Source of the DNA: Segatella albensis DSM 11370 = JCM 12258
GTDB taxonomy: Bacteria; Bacteroidota; Bacteroidia; Bacteroidales; Bacteroidaceae
Assembly (NCBI RefSeq): GCF_000426565.1
Contig: NZ_KE384540.1
Span: 196,530 to 260,529 of the forward strand
Direction: 5' to 3'
Length of the DNA: 64,000 bases
The notes beneath the pieces were generated by a model, which saw only the letters and a list, made by a program, of their open reading frames with translations, had not been told where the DNA came from and searched no databases. This document shows, in pieces, positions 36,781-45,463 of the stretch. The position numbers were made by a program, and so were the translations under genes. Within the stretch, counting starts at the first letter, position 1. Each line of letters opens with the position of its first letter.

Positions 36781-38061
36781 TTAATTTGGTGCCTGTCTAT
36801 AACAGAAATAGGCAATGATTGCATATAATAAATTAGGTGTCCATGCGGCCAACATCGGTGGAGCACCTGCATTGATGGCGAAAGTCGCCGATATGGTCTG
36901 TAGCATGATGTAGATGAAACTCAGGGCGAGACCAAGTCCCAGGTAGAGTCCCATGCCTCCTTTTCTTTTACGCGAAGACAATGATGCTCCGATAATAGTC
37001 AGGATAAATGCAGCAAAGGAGGAAGCAATTCGTTTGTGATATTCTACTTGATATCTTACAACGTTGCTTGAACCACGATTGATTTGTTTTGAGATATACT
37101 CTTTCAGTTCAGGGGACGTAAAAGTTTCTTGTTGTCCTTTTGAGTAAACAAGATCTGTTGGTTCCATTGTAATCATTGTATCTTTTACGGCACCACTTGT
37201 TACTACTTCTTTCAAGCCTCGGAGCTGTCTGATTTTCCAATTTTGTGCTTTCCAATGATATTTGCTATCCGATATAGTATCGTATTGTACTTGCATAGCA
37301 GTCATATGGCTGACCAATTTCTTGTTCTCGAATTTATCGAGAGAAAACCCATAACCGGTTTTGGTGTTATTGTCGTAATGCTGAATATAGGCTATCACAC
37401 CTTTTTCTACTTGTAGCATTACATTTTCTGCTGCAGTATTTTTCTTGTTGTTCTTGTAAAGTGACTCAAAGTTTTGCTTTACAACAGTACCATGTGGAAT
37501 GACATAGGCTGCTAGAACATACGACAGGATTGCAATGAAACCACATGAAATCATGTATGGGCGCATCAGCCGCTTAAACGAATTACCTGCGGCCAGCATA
37601 GCGATAATTTCAGAATTACCAGCAAGTTTCGAGGTAAAGAATATTACCGCGATGAATACGAATAATGCAGAGAATAGATTGGCGAAATAAGGGATGAAAT
37701 TAAGATAATAGTCAAACACAATTGCCTTTAGAGGGGCATGATATTGTGTAAACTTCGCTAGATTTTCATTCACATCAAAGACGATAGATATCGAGATGAT
37801 GAGCATTATCGAAAAGAAATATGTTCCGATAAACTTCTTGATAATGTACCAGTCAAGTCTGTGGATATATCTAAAGATATTCAGATATTTTAAGACACGG
37901 AGGAATCTCAGTTTATGAGCAATCCAACTACACATCTTATATAACCAAGCCAGATGCTCGTGTCTCCATACCTTTTGTTTCTGGGCACGGCGTTGCCATG
38001 TTCTGCCAATGCGGTAGAGCTTATGATACTTCTTGATGTTATGAAAACTTTTTAATTGCAT
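36781..38061 (-). CDS. LptF/LptG-family permease (YjgP/YjgQ) with basic N-terminal extension
   Basis: Inner-membrane subunit of the LPS transporter that extracts LPS with LptB. The 426-residue protein has six likely helices in two groups (three near 85-190, three near 345-420) around a periplasmic jellyroll domain, as in LptF/LptG. Unusual is a 75-residue, very basic N-terminus rich in Lys, Arg, His and Trp before the usual start at LDWYIIKKFIG. I chose the ATG at 38061 because it shares a base with the tgt stop (TAATG); the frame is open 14 codons further. The partner gene is not in the window, so F versus G is uncertain. Confidence 0.9.
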   Translation of the reverse strand: MQLKSFHNIKKYHKLYRIGRTWQRRAQKQKVWRHEHLAWLYKMCSWIAHKLRFLRVLKYLNIFRYIHRLDWYIIKKFIGTYFFSIMLIISISIVFDVNENLAKFTQYHAPLKAIVFDYYLNFIPYFANLFSALFVFIAVIFFTSKLAGNSEIIAMLAAGNSFKRLMRPYMISCGFIAILSYVLAAYVIPHGTVVKQNFESLYKNNKKNTAAENVMLQVEKGVIAYIQHYDNNTKTGYGFSLDKFENKKLVSHMTAMQVQYDTISDSKYHWKAQNWKIRQLRGLKEVVTSGAVKDTMITMEPTDLVYSKGQQETFTSPELKEYISKQINRGSSNVVRYQVEYHKRIASSFAAFILTIIGASLSSRKRKGGMGLYLGLGLALSFIYIMLQTISATFAINAGAPPMLAAWTPNLLYAIIAYFCYRQAPN

Positions 38062-39188
38062 TATATTCTTTTGCCTAATTGGTCGATAATGGAATTTTTC
38101 CATGTTACGAAATCGCCTTGTTCAATATGTTGACGGGCATCAGTTACAAGACGAAGATAGAATGCTAGGTTATGGATACTTGCAATCTGCATAGCCAAAA
38201 GTTCCTGTGCTTTAAAGAGGTGATGCAGATAAGCCTTTGTATAAACCAAGTCGGTTTCGCATCCATCTGGGTCGATAGGCGAGAAGTCCTTTTCCCATTT
38301 TTTATTGCGCATGTTCATCGTACCATTATAGGTGAAGAGCATCGCATTACGTCCGTTACGTGTAGGCATTACGCAGTCGAACATATCAACACCTCGTTCT
38401 ATTGCTTCTAGAATATTCTGAGGAGTACCTACACCCATTAAATATCGAGGTTTGTCTTTAGGGAGAATCTCGTTTACAACCTCTATCATCTCATACATTA
38501 CCTCAGTAGGCTCACCCACAGCCAATCCGCCAATAGCATTTCCGTCAGCACCTTTGTCTGCGATGAATTTGGCAGCTTCTCTTCTCAGGTCTTTGTATGT
38601 ACATCCCTGTACGATAGGGAATAAACTCTGTTTGTATCCGTAAAGAGGTTCTGTTTCGTTGAATCTCTTGATACATCTGTCGAGCCAGCGCTGCGTCATG
38701 CCCAGACTCTTCTTAGCATATTGATAGTCACTCTGTCCAGGAGGACATTCATCAAAGGCCATCATGATGTCAGCACCGATGATTCTCTCTGTATCCATTA
38801 CATTCTCAGGAGTAAAGAAATGTTTACTTCCATCGATATGTGAACGGAATTCGCATCCTTCTTCCTTTAGTTTTCTGATACCAGTTAAAGAAAATACCTG
38901 AAAACCACCAGAGTCCGTGAGGATAGGACGTTCCCATCCGTTGAAACCATGCAGACCGCCTGCTGCTTTCAGAGTGTCGAGTCCTGGGCGGAGATACAGA
39001 TGATAAGTGTTTCCGAGAATAATCTGAGCTTTAACCTGTTCTCGTAACTCTCTGAAATGTACACCCTTTACACTTCCGCAAGTGCCCACAGGCATAAAGA
39101 TCGGAGTCTTTATCTGTCCGTGGTCTGTTGTGATGATACCTGTGCGGGCATCGCTAGCATTGTCTGTATGTTGTAATTCGAATTTCAT
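38061..39188 (-). CDS. tgt: tRNA-guanine transglycosylase with altered zinc site
   Basis: Exchanges G34 for the queuosine precursor in GUN-anticodon tRNAs, which include the tRNA-Asp(GTC) of this window. The 375-residue protein keeps Asp92 (TDSGGFQVFS), VQGCTYKDLR, GGLAVGEP and the nucleophile Asp271 in DCVMPTRNGR. The zinc motif CxCxxC...H is not intact: lined up on AYLHHL, its positions read Asp308, Cys310, Asp313 and His339. Both gene borders are TAATG overlaps (lon stop/tgt start; tgt stop/permease start). Confidence 0.95.
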   Translation of the reverse strand: MKFELQHTDNASDARTGIITTDHGQIKTPIFMPVGTCGSVKGVHFRELREQVKAQIILGNTYHLYLRPGLDTLKAAGGLHGFNGWERPILTDSGGFQVFSLTGIRKLKEEGCEFRSHIDGSKHFFTPENVMDTERIIGADIMMAFDECPPGQSDYQYAKKSLGMTQRWLDRCIKRFNETEPLYGYKQSLFPIVQGCTYKDLRREAAKFIADKGADGNAIGGLAVGEPTEVMYEMIEVVNEILPKDKPRYLMGVGTPQNILEAIERGVDMFDCVMPTRNGRNAMLFTYNGTMNMRNKKWEKDFSPIDPDGCETDLVYTKAYLHHLFKAQELLAMQIASIHNLAFYLRLVTDARQHIEQGDFVTWKNSIIDQLGKRI

Positions 39189-41653
39189 TATTCTTTTTTC
39201 TCGTTTTTTTCTTCAGGAATAGTATATTTAACGGGATTGTCTACCAGTTCGTCTGTCAAGGCAAAGTTCCAGACATCCTTCACATTCTTCACGTAATGGA
39301 AGGTAACTCCCTTCAAATATTTCTCAGGAATCTCTTCTATATCCTTTCTATTTTCCTCGCAGAGCATGATGTCTGTGATTCCGGCACGTTTTGCAGCTAG
39401 AATTTTTTCTTTGATACCACCGACAGGAAGAACCTTTCCGCGAAGTGTGATTTCGCCTGTCATAGCAGTATTCTTGCGAACCTTGCGTTGTGTGAGGGCA
39501 GACGCAATAGATGTTGCGATAGTAATACCTGCTGATGGACCGTCTTTAGGAGTGGCACCTTCTGGGACATGGATATGAATATTGTAGTTCTCGAATATGC
39601 GATAGTCTATGCCCAGATTTTCTGCATGTGCTTTTACGTATTGCAAAGCAATCATGGCACTTTCCTTCATCACATCACCCAAGTTTCCTGTAAGTGTTAG
39701 ATGGCCACCTTTAGCCATATTCAAAGAAGTTTCGATGAATAAGATCTCTCCACCAACACTTGTCCATGCCAATCCTGTTACAACACCGGCATAATCATTA
39801 CCTTGATAGATGTCACGATAGTATGGAGGCTTACCGAGTAAGTCCTCTATCATCTTTGGTGTTATGTCGGTATCTGTCAGTTCGTCATTTAGAGCCTTCT
39901 TATAAGCAAGTTTGCGTAAAGCCTTGCTGATTTGTTTGTCGAGAGAACGTACACCACTTTCTCTGGTATAACTTTCCACGATTTTCTCCAAAGCACCCTT
40001 ACTGAACTTTACTTTTGGGTCATTTCCGTTAAGACCAGTATTCTCTAATTCCTTAGGGACAAGATGTCGTTTGGCAATCTCCACCTTTTCCTCTGTGATA
40101 TATCCAGATACCTCAATAATTTCCATACGGTCAAGTAATGGGGTAGGAATTGTGCTCAGATCATTTGCCGTCGCGATGAAGAGAACCTTTGATAAGTCAT
40201 AATCAGCATCGAGATAATTATCGTGGAAGGTCGTGTTCTGCTCAGGGTCAAGTACCTCAAGCAAAGCTGATGCAGGATCACCGTTTACGGTGTTCTGTGT
40301 CACCTTGTCGATCTCGTCAAGAATGAATACAGGGTTACTACTTCCAACCTTCTGGATGTTTTTGATGATTCGTCCCGGCATCGCACCGATATATGTACGT
40401 CGATGACCGCGGATCTCTGATTCATCATGCAGACCGCCGAGACTCACGCGCACATATTTACGTTTCATAGCAGCGGCAATACTCTTTCCGAGTGAAGTCT
40501 TACCAACTCCAGGAGGGCCATACAGACAGAGTATCGGACTCTTCATATCACCTTTCAATGATAGTACAGCCATATATTCCAAGATACGCTCCTTTACCTT
40601 TTCCATGCCGTAGTGGTCTTTGTCAAGAATTCGTTTAGCACGTTTTAAGTCAAGGTCATCGTCAGTATATATACCCCAAGGCAAATTCACCAATGTCTGC
40701 AGATAAGTGAATTGTACATTATATTCAGGGTTTTGAGGATTCAAATTATCCAATTTGGCTAATTCTCGATCGAATAGATTCTGGATATCATTGTTCCATT
40801 TCTTTTCACTGGCGAGTTTCAATAGTTCCTTTCGGTCTGGATTACCTTCGAAACCTCCTAACTCTTCCTTAATGTTCTTCATCTGTTGCTGCAAGAAGTA
40901 GTCCTTCTGCTGCTTATCAAGATCCTGATGCGTTTTCTCGTTGATACGCATCTTGATGAGGTTGTATTGTTGTTCTCTATCAAATACCTGTAATAGTTGA
41001 TAGGTACGACTTGTCACAGACTCTTTGCAAAGGAAGTCGTATTTGTCTTTATCTGGGAATGGGAAGTTCGCGCAGATAAAGTTTATCATCATCGTAGGGT
41101 TTTTGATGTTGTTGATTGCCATCATGATCTCATTTGGCAATTCAGAACTTGCTCTAATGTATCTTTCGGCAGCATCTTTTGCAGTTTTGATAAGCAATTT
41201 CGTTTCTTCGCTGTCCACGTCCTCGAGAAGTTTCTCCTCCAAAGGGGTAACATTTCCTCTGTAGAAAGGTTTCTTCTTAGTGATTTGGTCTAAGCGACAT
41301 TTACCCTCAGCCTGGACGATAGCTGTTAGATTATTACCACTTCCGTCCATGTCTACCACTCTTATCAGTTTGGCAAACACACCTACAGGATATAAATCAT
41401 CTGCAGTAGGATTGTCTACAGATTCATCTTTTTGCGCGAAAATGCAAAATACGTCATCGTATTTTTTCTCTAGGTGTCTGATAACTCTAATACTTGCCTT
41501 GCGACCAATCATGATAGGTATTACCACACTAGGGAATGCCATTAGTGTTCGAGTACACAGGATAGGGTAGTCTCCAGCTTCGTATTTGTTCATGAGAATA
41601 TTTGGATCGTCGTTAAAATCGGCAATCATTTCAAAACCGTTTTGCTTATTCAT
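39188..41653 (-). CDS. lon: ATP-dependent protease Lon
   Basis: Cytoplasmic AAA+ serine protease that degrades misfolded and regulatory proteins. The 821-residue protein has an N-terminal LAN domain (about 25-220), a coiled-coil region, the ATPase with Walker A GPPGVGKT (379-386) and [10 protein letters not shown], and the C-terminal protease domain with catalytic Ser707 in [10 protein letters not shown] and the Lys in [10 protein letters not shown]. The acidic/Lys-rich end is family-typical. It leads the operon lon-tgt-permease-helicase and has a -7 candidate at 41683-41690. Confidence 0.97.
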   Translation of the reverse strand: MNKQNGFEMIADFNDDPNILMNKYEAGDYPILCTRTLMAFPSVVIPIMIGRKASIRVIRHLEKKYDDVFCIFAQKDESVDNPTADDLYPVGVFAKLIRVVDMDGSGNNLTAIVQAEGKCRLDQITKKKPFYRGNVTPLEEKLLEDVDSEETKLLIKTAKDAAERYIRASSELPNEIMMAINNIKNPTMMINFICANFPFPDKDKYDFLCKESVTSRTYQLLQVFDREQQYNLIKMRINEKTHQDLDKQQKDYFLQQQMKNIKEELGGFEGNPDRKELLKLASEKKWNNDIQNLFDRELAKLDNLNPQNPEYNVQFTYLQTLVNLPWGIYTDDDLDLKRAKRILDKDHYGMEKVKERILEYMAVLSLKGDMKSPILCLYGPPGVGKTSLGKSIAAAMKRKYVRVSLGGLHDESEIRGHRRTYIGAMPGRIIKNIQKVGSSNPVFILDEIDKVTQNTVNGDPASALLEVLDPEQNTTFHDNYLDADYDLSKVLFIATANDLSTIPTPLLDRMEIIEVSGYITEEKVEIAKRHLVPKELENTGLNGNDPKVKFSKGALEKIVESYTRESGVRSLDKQISKALRKLAYKKALNDELTDTDITPKMIEDLLGKPPYYRDIYQGNDYAGVVTGLAWTSVGGEILFIETSLNMAKGGHLTLTGNLGDVMKESAMIALQYVKAHAENLGIDYRIFENYNIHIHVPEGATPKDGPSAGITIATSIASALTQRKVRKNTAMTGEITLRGKVLPVGGIKEKILAAKRAGITDIMLCEENRKDIEEIPEKYLKGVTFHYVKNVKDVWNFALTDELVDNPVKYTIPEEKNEKKE

Positions 41654-41682
41654 TGAATAAATTCAAAATTTTATTTAGGGTG

Positions 41683-41690
41683 CAAAGATA
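41683..41690 (-). promoter_or_regulatory. Candidate -7 element before lon
   Basis: TATCTTTG on the minus strand, 29 bases before the lon ATG. No heat-shock-type operator is seen. Confidence 0.5.
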
Positions 41691-41767
41691 CGCAAATTTA
41701 TTTTGATTATCGCATGTATCTTTAATTATTTTATAATATTCATTGTTTTTTGTCGTTTATTAGGTAT

Positions 41768-42466
41768 ATGAGTAATAGCTTTTTTTCTTTTCGCCAATTT
41801 TCGATTTCTCAAGATCGTTGTGCAATGAAGGTGGGTACAGATGGTGTGCTGTTGGGCGCTTGGGCTCCTGGCGGGCAGCGTATTCTTGATGTGGGTACAG
41901 GAACTTCGCTTATAGCTCTGATGATGGCTCAGCGTTTCCCGACATCTCATGTCGTTGGAATTGATATCGACGAAGAATCGTGTTCGCAGGCTATTGAAAA
42001 TGTTAATAATTCTTCTTTCTCTGATAGGGTAGATGTCGTGAAGTCGAGTCTGCAACAATTCTTTGTAGAAGAACCTTTTGATGCGATAGTTTCCAATCCT
42101 CCGTATTTTGTCAATTCTTTGAAGAATCCAGATGTTCGTCGTACACTTGCTCGGCATACGGATAGTCTGTCATTCGAGGATTTGTTTCGTGGGGTAGATA
42201 GATTGCTCTCTGAATATGGCGTATTTTCGGTAATTATACCTACTGATGCTCTTGAACAAATATTGATAAATGCTTGTCGCTTTGACTTTTATTTGTCACA
42301 TCGAGTAGCTGTAAAGACTGTAGAGAGGAAATCACCTAAACGGTATTTACTTAGTTTTCGTCGACAACCATTTGAACATGTTGCTGAAGAGATAAAAGTA
42401 ATGACCGATTCCGATGGAAATCGGTCGCTCTGGTTTGATGCCCTTACGCGAGATTTCTATCTGTAA
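41768..42466 (+). CDS. trmN6: tRNA1(Val) (adenine(37)-N6)-methyltransferase
   Basis: SAM-dependent N6-methylation of A37 in tRNA-Val. The 232-residue protein has the N-terminal family block FRQFSISQDRCAMKVGTDGVLLGAW (key part MKVGTDGVLLGAW), motif I ILDVGTGTSLIALMMAQR and motif IV IVSNPPYF, the adenine-N6 signature. I took the ATG at 41768; the frame also has a TTG at 41750. It stands alone between the divergent lon unit and a convergent lipid kinase whose stop is 32 bases away. Confidence 0.9.
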   Translation: MSNSFFSFRQFSISQDRCAMKVGTDGVLLGAWAPGGQRILDVGTGTSLIALMMAQRFPTSHVVGIDIDEESCSQAIENVNNSSFSDRVDVVKSSLQQFFVEEPFDAIVSNPPYFVNSLKNPDVRRTLARHTDSLSFEDLFRGVDRLLSEYGVFSVIIPTDALEQILINACRFDFYLSHRVAVKTVERKSPKRYLLSFRRQPFEHVAEEIKVMTDSDGNRSLWFDALTRDFYL

Positions 42467-42498
42467 ATCTTCGATTTTGAGTAAAATGAAATTCTCTT

Positions 42499-43542
42499 TT
42501 ATAGGTTCAGTTTGCGCTGAATAGCACGACTTAAAACCTCTATTCTTTTTCCAGATTTGTTAATATCTTTCTTGAGGTCACATCTGATACCATGTATCTG
42601 GTTGAAGAATTCAGTGAAGGCAGTCTGTACCACGTTAGGCTGTCGTTTGTTCTTGTTTGCGTGAGGATTCACGATAATTTTAATGCCTTTCTCATGCAAT
42701 TTTACATCAATGTCCTTACCAGTCATTACAGGGTCTCCATCGTAATGAATAACACCCGGTTTGCTGCGATGAATATGTAATTCTTTACAAGTGAAAGTCT
42801 TAATTCTGGAATTCTTATTTAGGGTCTTGTTGAACATATCGAAACTCACCTGTGGTGCTTCCAATACGTCGAAAGGCTCCATGATAATCACATCCATCAC
42901 CCCGTCACTCATCGAAGCTTGTGGTGCAATATATGCATTATTGCCATATTGCGAAGCGTTAGCGATACTGATCAAGAAAGCCTCGTATCTTTTTGTACCG
43001 GTTTCATCTTCAATGGTGTAAGTCTCAGGTTTGTATTTTAAACCTTCCCTTAGAACGTTTTCGACATAGGTAATAGGACCACGTTTTCCGGATTCCGCAA
43101 ATTTCATGCTGACGAAAGCATCAAATCCCATGCCGCAAGTACAGAAGAATGGAAAATTATTGATTACTCCGAAATCCAAATCGTGAATTTCGCATTCGTT
43201 AATAATCTGAATGCTTTTCTTGATGTTGATAGGGAGCATCAGATGGCGTGCGAGCCCATTACCAGAACCACAAGGGATAATGCCCAAAGCCGTGTTTGAA
43301 TGTACAATAGCTTTGGCAACCTCGTTCACGGTACCGTCTCCACCTACAGCAACTACGATGTCAATATTATTCCTCATTGCATCTTGAGCAATCTCAGTAG
43401 CGTGACCAGCGCGTTCTGTATATTTTATTTCATAGTCGAACTTATCGTGATCGAGAGTATGTTTGATAATTTCAGGGATGCCAGCCTTGCTGATAGTTCC
43501 TGAAATAGGGTTCATGATGAAAATAATGCGCTTTTTATCCAT
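42499..43542 (-). CDS. Diacylglycerol/sphingosine-kinase-family lipid kinase
   Basis: The 347-residue protein begins KKRIIFIMNPISG and has the nucleotide-binding GGDGTVNEV (67-75) and GSGNGLARHLMLP motifs of the DAGK catalytic domain, followed by the beta-rich C-domain (DGVMDVIIMEPF, IHYDGDPV). Members phosphorylate diacylglycerol, ceramide or sphingoid bases. It is divergent from the serine palmitoyltransferase gene, which makes a sphingolipid substrate worth considering, but this is context only. The last 60 residues are a basic extension with no clear match. Confidence 0.88.
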   Translation of the reverse strand: MDKKRIIFIMNPISGTISKAGIPEIIKHTLDHDKFDYEIKYTERAGHATEIAQDAMRNNIDIVVAVGGDGTVNEVAKAIVHSNTALGIIPCGSGNGLARHLMLPINIKKSIQIINECEIHDLDFGVINNFPFFCTCGMGFDAFVSMKFAESGKRGPITYVENVLREGLKYKPETYTIEDETGTKRYEAFLISIANASQYGNNAYIAPQASMSDGVMDVIIMEPFDVLEAPQVSFDMFNKTLNKNSRIKTFTCKELHIHRSKPGVIHYDGDPVMTGKDIDVKLHEKGIKIIVNPHANKNKRQPNVVQTAFTEFFNQIHGIRCDLKKDINKSGKRIEVLSRAIQRKLNL

Positions 43543-43561
43543 CTTATAAAGTTTTGTGTTG

Positions 43562-43569
43562 CAAAATTA
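43562..43569 (-). promoter_or_regulatory. Candidate -7 element before the lipid kinase gene
   Basis: TAATTTTG on the minus strand, 19 bases before the ATG. Confidence 0.45.
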
Positions 43570-43664
43570 CATAATTCTGTCGAGAAAACATCTTTAAAAG
43601 CATTAAAAAATACTCACGAAGTAACTTTCTTTTGAAAAAATGAATATTATTATCTAAATTTTTG

Positions 43665-43672
43665 TATCTTTG
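43665..43672 (+). promoter_or_regulatory. Candidate -7 element before the serine palmitoyltransferase gene
   Basis: TATCTTTG followed by GCACGC, 46 bases before the ATG at 43719. Confidence 0.55.
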
Positions 43673-43718
43673 CACGCTGTAAGCAAAAATGAAATAAACA
43701 AAAGTACACCTATTAATA

Positions 43719-44906
43719 ATGGGACAGTTACAAGAAAGATACAAAAATTATCGTGAGCCTCAGAAATATATGGAGGCTGGCGTTTACCCTTATTTTAGAG
43801 CCATTACTAGCAAACAAGGCCCTGAGGTAACAATGGGAGATCATAGTGTTTTGATGTTTGGTAGTAATGCTTATACTGGTCTTACAGGTGATGATCGTAT
43901 CATTGAGGCTGGTAAGAAAGCTCTTGAGAAGTATGGTTCTGGTTGTGCCGGAAGCCGTTTCTTGAATGGTACACTTGACATCCATGTTCAGTTGGAGAAA
44001 GAGTTAGCCGAGTTTGAACACAAAGATGACGCGCTTTGCTTCTCTACAGGTTTTACCGTTAACTCTGGTGTTATCCCAGCAGTTGTTGGTCGTGGTGATT
44101 ATTTGATATGTGATGATCGTGACCATGCTTCTATCGTTGACGGTCGTCGTTTGAGTTTCGCCACTCAGCTTCATTACAAGCATAATGATATGGCAGATCT
44201 TGAGCGTGTGCTCCAGAAGTTACCACATGAGGCAGTTAAACTTATCGTTGTTGATGGTGTGTTCTCTATGGAGGGTGACTTAGCTAAGTTGCCAGAGATT
44301 GTAGAACTTAAGCACAAGTATAACTGCTCTATCATGGTTGATGAGGCTCATGGTCTTGGTGTATTTGGTAAGCAGGGTCGTGGCGTATGTGACCATTTCG
44401 GTCTTTCTGATGAAGTTGACCTTATCATGGGTACCTTCTCTAAGAGTTTGGCATCTATCGGTGGTTTTATCGCATCAGATAAAGATACAATCAATTATCT
44501 TCGTCATACCAGTCGTACCTATATCTTCTCGGCTTCAGACACTCCAGCAGCAACAGCTTCAGCACTTGAGGCTCTTCATATCATTCAGAACGAGCCAGAG
44601 CGAATCCAGCATCTTTGGGATGTTACCAATTATGCATTGAAGCGTTTCAAGGAGGAAGGTTTTGAGATTGGTGACACAGAGAGTCCTATTATTCCTCTCT
44701 ATGTTCATGATGTAGAAAAGACATTTAAGATCACCGCATTGGCTTACGAGGCTGGTGTATTCATCAATCCAGTAATTCCTCCAGCATGTGCTCCTCAGGA
44801 TACACTCGTTCGTTTTGCCCTTATGGCTTCTCATAATCAGGAGCAGGTTGAGCGTGGTGTACAGATTCTTAAGAAGATCTTTGTTGAACAAGGTGTTATT
44901 AAGTAA
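43719..44906 (+). CDS. spt: Serine palmitoyltransferase (alpha-oxoamine synthase family)
   Basis: PLP enzyme that condenses serine with an acyl-CoA, the first step of sphingolipid synthesis. The 395-residue protein carries the family elements MFGSNAYTGLTGDDR, GSGCAGSRFLNGTLDIH, VDEAHGLGVFG (Asp208, His211) and the PLP lysine Lys242 in MGTFSKSLASIGG. The closely related 2-amino-3-ketobutyrate ligase (kbl) is the alternative, but the N-terminus QERYKNYREPQKYMEAGVYPYF (key part GVYPYFR) and MFGSN match the Bacteroides enzyme as I know it. It has its own terminator at 44936. No other ceramide gene is adjacent except possibly the divergent kinase. Confidence 0.88.
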   Translation: MGQLQERYKNYREPQKYMEAGVYPYFRAITSKQGPEVTMGDHSVLMFGSNAYTGLTGDDRIIEAGKKALEKYGSGCAGSRFLNGTLDIHVQLEKELAEFEHKDDALCFSTGFTVNSGVIPAVVGRGDYLICDDRDHASIVDGRRLSFATQLHYKHNDMADLERVLQKLPHEAVKLIVVDGVFSMEGDLAKLPEIVELKHKYNCSIMVDEAHGLGVFGKQGRGVCDHFGLSDEVDLIMGTFSKSLASIGGFIASDKDTINYLRHTSRTYIFSASDTPAATASALEALHIIQNEPERIQHLWDVTNYALKRFKEEGFEIGDTESPIIPLYVHDVEKTFKITALAYEAGVFINPVIPPACAPQDTLVRFALMASHNQEQVERGVQILKKIFVEQGVIK

Positions 44907-44935
44907 TTGATTAGTTTTTTATATCTCTATATAGT

Positions 44936-44972
44936 AAATAGGTTGCAATTGGTGTTGCAACCTATTTTTTTT
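44936..44972 (+). terminator. Terminator of the serine palmitoyltransferase gene
   Basis: A 13-bp stem AAATAGGTTGCAA/TTGCAACCTATTT, 6-base loop, and a run of T. Confidence 0.93.
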
Positions 44973-45054
44973 GATATTAGATGAACCTAGAGATGGATTG
45001 TTTATGGCATTTTTAGAAGAAAAGATATTTTTATTAAAAAAAGTCCATTGAAAG

Positions 45055-45086
45055 TTTGGTGGAATGAATAATTTATATTACCTTTG
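45055..45086 (+). promoter_or_regulatory. Promoter of the tRNA-Pro pair (TTTG-N20-TACCTTTG)
   Basis: TTTGGTGGA, 20-base spacer counted from TTTG, TACCTTTG, then CACTCGCAATTCAGAAATGA. The same block precedes the tRNA-Lys pair and, in its first 11 bases, the tRNA-Asp pair. Confidence 0.88.
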
Positions 45087-45128
45087 CACTCGCAATTCAG
45101 AAATGAAGCTTATTTAATAAGCTAGTTT

Positions 45129-45202
45129 CGGGGTGTAGCGCAGTCCGGTAGCGCTCCTGGTTTGGGACCAGGTGGTCGCAGGTTCGAATCCTGTCGCCCC
45201 GA
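45129..45202 (+). tRNA. tRNA-Pro (anticodon TGG), first copy
   Basis: 74 bases; acceptor CGGGGTG/CGCCCCG, anticodon loop TTTGGGA giving TGG, T-loop GGTTCGAATCC, discriminator A, no encoded CCA. Identical to 45233-45306; spacer 30 bases. Confidence 0.97.
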
Positions 45203-45232
45203 CATTATTCTGAAAGAAATCTCCTTATAGTT

Positions 45233-45306
45233 CGGGGTGTAGCGCAGTCCGGTAGCGCTCCTGGTTTGGGACCAGGTGGTCGCAGGTTCGAATCCTGTCG
45301 CCCCGA
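45233..45306 (+). tRNA. tRNA-Pro (anticodon TGG), second copy
   Basis: Same sequence as the first copy; followed after four bases by the terminator hairpin. Confidence 0.97.
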
Positions 45307-45310
45307 CAAG

Positions 45311-45346
45311 AAAAGAAGTTAGAATTATTTCTAACTTCTTTTTTTT
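45311..45346 (+). terminator. Terminator of the tRNA-Pro pair
   Basis: A 14-bp stem AAAAGAAGTTAGAA/TTCTAACTTCTTTT with a 4-base loop and a run of T. Confidence 0.93.
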
Positions 45347-45403
45347 ATGTATAAAGTTTCTTGCATTTTAATTTATACGTGAATTCAAACAAGCAAATGC
45401 ATA

Positions 45404-45447
45404 TTCCCCGAACAGTTCCCGAAGGCATCCCGAGGGGATCCCGAAGA
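45404..45447. repeat. Four 11-base tandem units, CCCGA core
   Basis: CCCGA occurs at 45407, 45418, 45429 and 45440, an exact 11-base period; the last two units read ATCCCGAGGGG and ATCCCGAAGAA. The inverted form at 14761-14793 has three units of the same kind. It lies just before repeat copy 2. Confidence 0.8.
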
Positions 45448-45463
45448 AAATATTTTATAATCT

